Of a stretch of DNA of 11,465 nucleotides, positions 7,378 through 11,465 are shown piece by piece (positions within the stretch are counted from its first letter, which is position 1; every line of letters begins with the position of its first letter). The DNA is from CAZQXD01 sp964597315 (GTDB lineage Bacteria > Pseudomonadota > Gammaproteobacteria > Competibacterales > Competibacteraceae). Position numbers and translations under genes: made by a program. The notes beneath the pieces were generated by a model. That model was not told the DNA's origin. It made no database searches and worked only from the letters and a program-made list of their open reading frames with translations. Location: assembly GCA_964597315.1 (NCBI GenBank), contig CAZQXD010000098.1, positions 1 through 11,465 of the forward strand. Direction: 5' to 3'.

Positions 7378-8139
7378 TTACGGCCCGCCGTCCAGGGTCA
7401 GTTGCAGGTCGCGGTGTTCAAACTGGCCGGGACCGAGCTGGATAACGTCGGCCAGGCTGAGATTGATCAGGCTGGCCCGCTGGGCGGCCAGTCGCTGGGG
7501 GTCCACCGGCCAGGGCTGGGCGGGGTCGATGATCAGTTCTACGGTCACCGGGGTCTGGGACACAGTGACCGCGTCGCCCCCATCGGCGGGGCGGTAGGCC
7601 CGCAACCCGGCCAGGGCCACCAGGGCCTCGCCGCGCCGGTCGGACAGCCCCAGGGCCAGGGCCGGGCCGCCGGGGTCGGCGGGGTCGTGGAGTTCCACCA
7701 GAGCGCCGCGGATGCCCTCCCGAGGGTCGGGTTGGGCCAGGGACAGGCGCAGCCCGCCCCAGTTCAGGCGCACCTGACTGCCAGGGGCGGGCAGCAGCTC
7801 CACCCGCTCCGGCTGGAATAAATCCGGCTCCCCTGGGCCTGGCTCCGGGCGACGGGGCAGCGGCACGTGGGCCAGTCGGGGCAGGTATTCCCCCAAGGGG
7901 TCGTCGATACGAATGTCCACCGCCCGACTGCCCGGGGCCGGCGTGGCCGGGGGAGTTTCGAAGGCGCGGACGTGTTCCTCCAGGCCCGGGGCGGCGGTGA
8001 TCACATATAACTGGGCGCGGTTACGCAAAAACCGCACCCCTTGGGCGCTCACGGTCAGGGGCCGGTTCAGGGGCAGGCCGGTAGCGGCGTCGAACAGCCG
8101 TACCGCCCCCAGCACCCGCCGCTCCAGCCGGTCAAACAT
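7378..8139 (-). CDS. CIS-operon protein of unknown function, 253 aa, beta-rich
   Basis: 253 residues. It has no catalytic motif that I recognise, no signal peptide and no membrane segment. The N-terminus (MFDRLERRVLGAVRLFDAAT) and the strand-rich region to about residue 100 are followed by a Pro-rich linker (PLPRRPEPGPGEPD). The middle (about 140-190: ALVELHDPADPGG, GLSDRRGEALVALAGL) resembles carboxypeptidase-regulatory-like or Ig-like beta-sandwich repeats. The C-terminus is a short tail (DVIQLGPGQFEHRDLQL). The ATG at 8139 overlaps the stop of the DUF4255 gene by 8 bases and has GGAG 7 bases upstream, so the two are coupled. It sits between the cap gene and the sheath gene. A part in capping, sheath-end assembly or surface decoration is possible but is not shown by the sequence. 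Confidence 0.8.
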   Translation of the reverse strand: MFDRLERRVLGAVRLFDAATGLPLNRPLTVSAQGVRFLRNRAQLYVITAAPGLEEHVRAFETPPATPAPGSRAVDIRIDDPLGEYLPRLAHVPLPRRPEPGPGEPDLFQPERVELLPAPGSQVRLNWGGLRLSLAQPDPREGIRGALVELHDPADPGGPALALGLSDRRGEALVALAGLRAYRPADGGDAVTVSQTPVTVELIIDPAQPWPVDPQRLAAQRASLINLSLADVIQLGPGQFEHRDLQLTLDGGP

Positions 8140-8758
8140 CGGGACGCTCCGGCAGCGGCTCGAAAGCGTAGCGGGTGGCCACCACTGGGCGCTGGGCCGG
8201 TAGCGGGTCCCGGGTCAGACGCACCACCCGGGCCACATAGGACACCGACAGCCGGTAGGAGGGCGTGAGGGCGTCCCAGATCCGCATCAGGTCCTCGTGG
8301 CTCAGTTCCGAGGGCACCACCCGGACTTCTTCTCCCGGCTCCCAGAGGGCTGGCGGCTCCAGCAGAGAGTGGTCGAAAATGGGCCGCTGGTGCAGTTCCC
8401 GCATCACCCAGGACAGCACCGTGTGTTCCGCTGCGGCGCTATCGGCCCAGATGCTGAATAAATAATGCAGTTCCAGGCTCAGGGGTCGGCTGGCGGGCAG
8501 GTGGGGGGTGCCGGGGGCGGGGGTGGTGCGTAGCCAGGCGTCTACCCCCATGCGGTATAGAAACAAGGTGACCAGGGTGTTGGCGGGAGCAAAATCGACG
8601 GCGAGTTGGCCGCTGGAGACCTGTTCGAAGGCGCAGTCCGGCAACACCCGTAACTCTGGGGCCAGCACGGCCTGGGCCGCCCGGTCCTGCTGGTAGCTGG
8701 CCCGTAGATGGCGGACGATGGATTCGCCCACCCCATGCACCGCGCCGAGTCCGGCCAT
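8132..8758 (-). CDS. DUF4255 / Pvc16-type tube terminator (cap) protein, first gene of CIS operon
   Basis: 208 residues. The layout matches the DUF4255 (Pvc16 N-terminal) family: an N-terminal helix (VGESIVRHLRASY), FVTLFLYR-like VTLFLYRMGVDAWLR (63-77), the diagnostic PLSLELHYLFSIWADSAAAE (92-111) leading into a helix with ILSWVMRELH-like sequence and PIFD, and a late WDALTPSYRLSVSYVARVV (161-179). In Afp and PVC particles this protein forms the hexameric cap that ends tube and sheath growth. The ATG at 8758 has GGAGGG at 8768-8773 on the minus strand, 9 bases away. As the first gene of the operon it lies directly downstream of the repeat-bearing control region, and it is translationally coupled to the next gene. 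Confidence 0.9.
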   Translation of the reverse strand: MAGLGAVHGVGESIVRHLRASYQQDRAAQAVLAPELRVLPDCAFEQVSSGQLAVDFAPANTLVTLFLYRMGVDAWLRTTPAPGTPHLPASRPLSLELHYLFSIWADSAAAEHTVLSWVMRELHQRPIFDHSLLEPPALWEPGEEVRVVPSELSHEDLMRIWDALTPSYRLSVSYVARVVRLTRDPLPAQRPVVATRYAFEPLPERPDV

Positions 8759-8796
8759 TGGAAGACGCCCTCCAGGGCTGGGGAAACGTGGAGGAC

Positions 8797-8802
8797 AGCC
8801 TA
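8797..8802 (-). promoter_or_regulatory. Candidate -10 hexamer of the CIS operon promoter
   Basis: Read on the minus strand, 8802-8797 is TAGGCT, matching the first two and last positions of TATAAT. It lies 39 bases before the operon's first ATG and leaves room for the ribosome site at 8768-8773. The position where a -35 hexamer belongs (about 8820-8825) has no good match and lies inside the 11-base repeats, as expected for an activator-dependent promoter. The hexamer alone is weak; the spacing to the repeats is what makes it worth listing. Confidence 0.4.
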
Positions 8803-8811
8803 GCCCGGCCT

Positions 8812-8855
8812 GGTCACCGTGCCGTCACCCTATCGTCACCGGCGGCTCACCGTTC
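8812..8855 (-). promoter_or_regulatory. Four 11-bp direct repeats, candidate SARP-type operator for CIS operon
   Basis: On the plus strand TCACC begins at 8814, 8825, 8836 and 8847, exactly 11 bases apart. The four 11-mers are GGTCACCGTGC, CGTCACCCTAT, CGTCACCGGCG and GCTCACCGTTC; on the minus strand each contains GGTGA. The operon-proximal repeat ends 9 bases before the candidate -10 hexamer at 8797-8802, so the array covers the -35 region of the CIS operon. It is known that SARP activators such as ActII-ORF4 bind direct repeats with 11-base spacing that overlap the -35 and end about 8 bases from the -10. The divergent neighbour encodes a SARP-like protein. The repeats are seen directly; binding is inferred. 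Confidence 0.75.
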
Positions 8856-8900
8856 TGGGTAATACGTCACAACTGCGTCGCCCCCCTGCCCGCGCCAACC

Positions 8901-8914
8901 GTGACCGGGTTCAC
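8901..8914 (+). promoter_or_regulatory. Imperfect inverted repeat at the -35 region of the regulator promoter
   Basis: GTGACCGGGTTCAC reads as two inverted half-sites (GTGACC and GTTCAC, one mismatch). It ends 22 bases before the TATACT hexamer at 8937-8942. Each half resembles the TCACC unit repeated at 8812-8855, so the same protein could bind here and autoregulate. No good -35 hexamer is present at the standard 17-base spacing. Confidence 0.4.
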
Positions 8915-8936
8915 AGGGCTGCGGGACCGGGGCGCC

Positions 8937-8942
8937 TATACT
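8937..8942 (+). promoter_or_regulatory. Candidate -10 hexamer for the BTAD regulator gene
   Basis: TATACT differs from the TATAAT consensus at one base. It lies in an AT-rich patch within GC-rich sequence and would start a message near 8949, giving a leader of about 68 bases before the ATG at 9017. The matching -35 is weak. Confidence 0.5.
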
Positions 8943-9016
8943 TGATAAAGCTACATCCACCTTTCGGGACTCCCCCCAAAACAACCCGATTAAACCGGGC
9001 CCGGAGGTAAAGCATC

Positions 9017-9910
9017 ATGCCCGAATTACGTATTTCTTTATTGGGCGGCGCCCATCTGGCTTGGACGCCCGCCGTCGAGAGCGTCCACCTATCCCGCCCC
9101 AGCCTGCATCTGCTGGGGTTTCTGTTGCTACACCGGGAACATGTCCAGAGCCGGGAGCGGCTGACGGCCATTCTCTGGGACGAGGTGGACGAGGGCCGCG
9201 CCCGACGCCGCCTAAGCACCGCCTTGTGGCGGCTGCGCCGGGCCTTGTCCCCTCCCGTCCGGTGTCCCGAGTGCCTGCTGTTCGAGCCGGGAGGCGCGGT
9301 GGGCATCAACCCCGGAAGCGCCTACTGGCTGGACGTGGCCGTCCTGGAAACCACCGCCGGGAACGTCTGCACCCACCCTCCCGGCACGGCGCCGACGGCG
9401 GCGGTGGCGGCCCTGGAGCAAGTGTTGGATCTGTATCAGGGGGAGTTGCTGCCCGACTGCGACGCGGATTGGCTGCTGCCGGAGCGCCAGCGCCTGGAGA
9501 ACCTGTATCTGGGCGCTCTGGAGTGGCTGCTGGAACATCGCCAGGCCACGGGCGAGATTCCGGCCGCCATCGCCGTCGGTCGGCGCTTGCTACAGTGGGA
9601 TCCGTTGCGGGAGGACATCCATCGGACCTTGATGGCCTTGTACGCCGCCGCCGGTCGCCGCCGCCAGGCAATCCGCCATTACGATTACTGCCGGGATCTG
9701 CTGGCCTCGGAACTGGGGGTCGGTCCCATGCCCGAGACCGACGCCCTGTACCGGCGGGTGCTGCGAGACGCCCCCTGCCCCCCGGCGGGACCAGCCCTGA
9801 ACACCCAGACGGCGGCGGTCATCGCCCATTTGGAGGAACAACTGAACGCGGCCCAGGAAGAACTGGCCCGGCTGCGGCGGTTGCTGGGGGTAACGGCCCG
9901 GGAGGGCTAG
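9017..9910 (+). CDS. SARP-like transcriptional regulator: winged-helix plus BTAD domain
   Basis: 297 residues. Residues 4-78 fit the OmpR/SARP-type winged helix: LRISLLGGAHL, a core helix LHLLGFLLLHREHVQSRERLTAILW (split: LHLLGFLLLHREHV, QSRERLTAILW), and an Arg-rich putative recognition helix RARRRLSTALWRLRRAL (61-77). Residues 102-249 match the bacterial transcriptional activator domain (BTAD): YWLDVAVLE, ALEQVLDLYQGELLPDCDADW (split: ALEQVLDLYQGEL, LPDCDADW), LPERQRLENLYLGALEWL, GRRLLQWDPLREDIHRTLM, QAIRHYDYCRDLLASELGV and PMPETDALYRRVL. A short Leu-rich heptad segment (266-290) follows. There is no NB-ARC or receiver domain, so it is the short SARP form. It has GGAGG at 9003-9007, 9 bases before the ATG. 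It is transcribed away from the CIS operon across a gap that holds SARP-type repeats, so it is probably that operon's activator. Confidence 0.9.
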   Translation: MPELRISLLGGAHLAWTPAVESVHLSRPSLHLLGFLLLHREHVQSRERLTAILWDEVDEGRARRRLSTALWRLRRALSPPVRCPECLLFEPGGAVGINPGSAYWLDVAVLETTAGNVCTHPPGTAPTAAVAALEQVLDLYQGELLPDCDADWLLPERQRLENLYLGALEWLLEHRQATGEIPAAIAVGRRLLQWDPLREDIHRTLMALYAAAGRRRQAIRHYDYCRDLLASELGVGPMPETDALYRRVLRDAPCPPAGPALNTQTAAVIAHLEEQLNAAQEELARLRRLLGVTAREG

Positions 9911-9960
9911 TTTTGAACGATGCGGTTCGTGCTACGGGCCTGCAATAGGCTGAATTGTAG
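9909..9960. repeat. Left copy of a two-part direct repeat (B then A)
   Basis: Two blocks recur further right in swapped order. Block B (24 bases, 9909-9932) starts inside the regulator's TAG stop and recurs exactly at 10154-10177. Block A (29 bases, 9932-9960) recurs exactly at 10116-10144. The order here is B then A; on the right it is A then B. Confidence 0.9.
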
Positions 9961-10020
9961 ATACCGTCTTGGTTGTCAACCCGGGCCATGATGCTAAAAA
10001 ACTCGTAACTTATTGAATTT

Positions 10021-10110
10021 GTAGGGCGGGTCAAGCGTAGCGACCCGCCTTCCGGGGTACGGGTAGGCGGCCCTATCGGCAGGCGGATTGCTTCGCTAAA
10101 TCCGCCCTAC
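10021..10110. repeat. Pair of REP-like palindromes
   Basis: The first hairpin has GGCGGGTC (10025-10032) pairing with GACCCGCC (10042-10049) across a 9-base loop. The second has GGCGGATT (10082-10089) pairing with AATCCGCC (10099-10106), also with a 9-base loop. The pair is framed by GTAGGGCGG at 10021 and its exact complement CCGCCCTAC ending at 10110. Palindromes of this GTAGGGCGG type are common dispersed repeats in gammaproteobacteria (general knowledge). Neither hairpin is followed by a T-run. Confidence 0.8.
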
Positions 10111-10115
10111 GAGTT

Positions 10116-10192
10116 CTACGGGCCTGCAATAGGCTGAATTGTAGGATGTGGTGAGTTTTGAACGATGCGGTTCGTGCCTCACCGCATCCTAC
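10116..10192. repeat. Right copy of direct-repeat blocks within a long hairpin
   Basis: Block A (10116-10144) and block B (10154-10177) repeat the sequences at 9932-9960 and 9909-9932. GTAGGATGTGGTGAG (10141-10155) pairs with CTCACCGCATCCTAC (10178-10192) at 14 of 15 positions, the exception being a possible G-T wobble, so block B forms the loop of a long stem. Confidence 0.85.
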
Positions 10193-10210
10193 TACTACAG
10201 GAATGATGGA

Positions 10211-10246
10211 GAATTGTAGGATGTGGTGAGCGACCCGAACCGCATC
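10211..10246. repeat. Third GTAGGATGTGGTGAG palindrome copy
   Basis: The 20 bases at 10211-10230 repeat 10136-10155 exactly. GATGTGGT (10220-10227) can pair with ACCGCATC (10239-10246) with one wobble. It is the short form of the palindrome whose longer form lies at 10141-10192. Confidence 0.8.
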
Positions 10247-10295
10247 ATTGTCCGGGTTGACAACCCCGGTATCGGCTTCGGAAATGTGGGGGAAC

Positions 10296-11222
10296 TCACG
10301 GCCCCTCCACGTAGCGGATCATGCGCCGGCGCAGCTCGGCATCCGGTAGCCGACCATAAGCCGCCCCCATGTTTTCCCGCATATGATCCACCCGGGTAGT
10401 GGCCGGAATGGCGCAAGTGACAGCCGGGTGAGAGACGATAAACTTGAGAAAAAACTGTGCCCAGTTGGCGCAGTCAATCTCCCCGGCCCAGGCCGGTAGT
10501 GGCCGACCCCGGACCTGATCGAACAGGGCGCCGCGCCGGAAGGGCCGGTTGACGATCACCCCTAGCCCCCGCTCCGCCGCCAGGGGCAGCAAGCGCCGTT
10601 CCGCCTCCCGGTCCAGGATGTTGTAGGTAAACTGCACACAATCCAGGGGCTGAGCGGCCATGATGGTCTCGAACTCTGGGTGGCGGCGGCCGTGGGAGGT
10701 GGTGATGCCCACATACCGGACCCGGCCTTGGGCTTTCCAGTCCGTGAGGGTTTCCAGATGGGTTTCCCAGTCCAGCAGATTATGGATTTGCATCAGGTCG
10801 AAACGCTCCACCCCCCAGAGTTCCCGGGAGTTCTCCATCTGCCTGATCCCCCGCCATTGGAACGGCGTCCAGACCTTGGTGGCGGCAAACAAGGGTTGGG
10901 GTCGGCCCAGACGCTTCAGGCAGTCACCGATGACCGCCTCGGAGGAACCGTACATGGGGGAGGAATCGATCACCGCCCCACCCCGCTCGAAAAAGGCCCG
11001 CAACACCTCGGCCCGCTGGGCGCGTAAATAGTCGTCGCTACCCACGTTGAAGGTGATCCACGAACCCATGCCGATCACCGGCAGTGCCTCGCCGCTGGCG
11101 GGGATGGGCCGGGTCAGCGGCGAATCGGCGGCCCGCGCCGGGAGCAGCCAGGGGGCGGCGCCCAAGGCGGCTAGGGCTTTGAGACTATCGCGACGGGTCC
11201 AGCCAGATGAAGATCGGGACAT
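10296..11222 (-). CDS. Tat-exported aldo/keto reductase family protein
   Basis: 308 residues from the ATG at 11222. The N-terminus has a twin-arginine signal (TRRDSLKALAALGAAPWLL) ending near ARAAD (about 30-33), so export to the periplasm is predicted. The aldo/keto reductase barrel follows, with GMGSW (51-55) and the catalytic set Asp86 and Tyr91 (VIDSSPMYGSSE), Lys116 (ATKVW) and His147 (LMQIHNL). Later landmarks are VRYVGITTSH, VQFTYNILDREAERRLL (split: VQFTYNI, LDREAERRLL), and a cofactor-type AIPATTRVDHMREN near the end. The frame continues upstream to another ATG at 11306. The start at 11222 is preferred because GAGAGG lies 6 bases upstream and the Tat motif then sits at the very N-terminus. 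The substrate is unknown. The gene converges on the regulator gene and looks unrelated to the CIS. Confidence 0.9.
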   Translation of the reverse strand: MSRSSSGWTRRDSLKALAALGAAPWLLPARAADSPLTRPIPASGEALPVIGMGSWITFNVGSDDYLRAQRAEVLRAFFERGGAVIDSSPMYGSSEAVIGDCLKRLGRPQPLFAATKVWTPFQWRGIRQMENSRELWGVERFDLMQIHNLLDWETHLETLTDWKAQGRVRYVGITTSHGRRHPEFETIMAAQPLDCVQFTYNILDREAERRLLPLAAERGLGVIVNRPFRRGALFDQVRGRPLPAWAGEIDCANWAQFFLKFIVSHPAVTCAIPATTRVDHMRENMGAAYGRLPDAELRRRMIRYVEGP

Positions 11223-11465
11223 GGCTTGCCTCTCGGAGGGTGGGCTTTCCGGGTTTGGGAGTTTGCGGTTTCGACACTTGGACAGCCGGTCGGTTTGATT
11301 CAGCATTCAGCTCGATCGCGTTGAGGATCTGTATCTCGCGCCAAGGATGCAACACCAGAAGATCACTACCCGAGACGCGCCTGCCTTCTGGTTAAGTGGC
11401 CGGTGTCCACCAGCAATTCCCGCTATCAAAATAATTTCATATATTACAGCAATTTGGAGACGGGG
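11223..11465. other. Upstream region of the reductase; no further gene seen
   Basis: This is the 5' flank of the reductase gene. It becomes clearly more AT-rich at about 11425-11457, where a promoter for the minus-strand gene could lie, but I see no convincing -35/-10 pair. No tRNA or good start/ribosome-site combination is visible. Confidence 0.4.

Larger units (their letters stand above)
9961..10272. repeat. Segment bounded by imperfect inverted repeats of about 30 bp, possible MITE or repeat mosaic
   Basis: The reverse complement of 9961-9993 aligns with 10243-10272. Both start CATCAT, share CCGGGTTGACAACC (14 exact bases) and end CGGTAT, with a few mismatches and a small gap between. The enclosed DNA is non-coding and filled with palindromes. 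No target-site duplication is evident and no transposase is nearby, so this could be a MITE-like element or simply clustered REP-like repeats. Confidence 0.55.

Noticed and set aside
8812..8855. Repeat array as a CRISPR or integration site
   Set aside because: The unit is only 11 bases with no spacers, and there is no cas or integrase gene; its position fits an operator.
9061..9948. Second long plus-strand frame overlapping the regulator
   Set aside because: It is out of frame with the clear winged-helix/BTAD protein, has no ribosome site, and its composition is typical of a shadow frame.
10021..10110. Intrinsic terminator for the regulator or the reductase
   Set aside because: The hairpins are strong, but neither is followed by a T-run on the relevant strand, so they are reported only as repeats.
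10296..11306. Upstream start at 11306 for the reductase
   Set aside because: It would put 28 unlikely residues ahead of a twin-arginine signal; the ATG at 11222 has a ribosome site and places the signal at the N-terminus.

Overview
The window is GC-rich and codes on both strands. It carries the structural front end of a phage-tail-like contractile injection system (CIS, extracellular or eCIS type) together with a divergently transcribed BTAD/SARP-like regulator. The short palindromic repeats at 9909-10272, the twin-arginine aldo/keto reductase and the codon bias suggest a high-GC gammaproteobacterium. That placement rests on general impression, not on a marker gene.

Positions 1-8758 hold one tightly packed minus-strand operon. 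In transcription order it encodes: a DUF4255/Afp16-like tube cap protein (8132-8758); a 253-residue CIS-associated protein of unknown role (7378-8139); a large sheath (4925-7348); an Hcp/gp19-like inner tube (4461-4913); a second, divergent sheath-like protein (2651-4453); a second tube-like protein (2136-2654); a CIS tube/adaptor protein with a long Gly/Ala/Ser-rich tail (892-2139); a 58-residue acidic protein (712-888); and the N-terminal part of a VgrG/late control D spike-hub protein (1-701, running off the left edge). Genes overlap by 4-8 bases or are separated by at most 29, most starts have a recognisable ribosome-binding site, and the set appears to be read as one message. The remaining baseplate genes, ATPase and cargo would lie beyond position 1.

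Positions 8759-9016 form a divergent control region. It holds four TCACC (GGTGA on the minus strand) direct repeats spaced exactly 11 bases apart at 8812-8855. They lie about 9 bases upstream of a plausible minus-strand -10 hexamer for the CIS operon. Eleven-base direct repeats overlapping the -35 region are the classic operator layout of SARP activators, and the gene on the other side of this gap (9017-9910) encodes a SARP-like winged-helix plus BTAD protein. The simplest model is that this regulator activates the injection-system operon through these repeats. It is the most testable observation in the window.

Positions 9911-10295 are non-coding, lie between convergent genes, and contain a mosaic of direct repeats and palindromes of REP/MITE type. 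Positions 10296-11222 encode a Tat-exported aldo/keto reductase that looks unrelated to the CIS. No tRNA, rRNA, CRISPR array or transposase was found.
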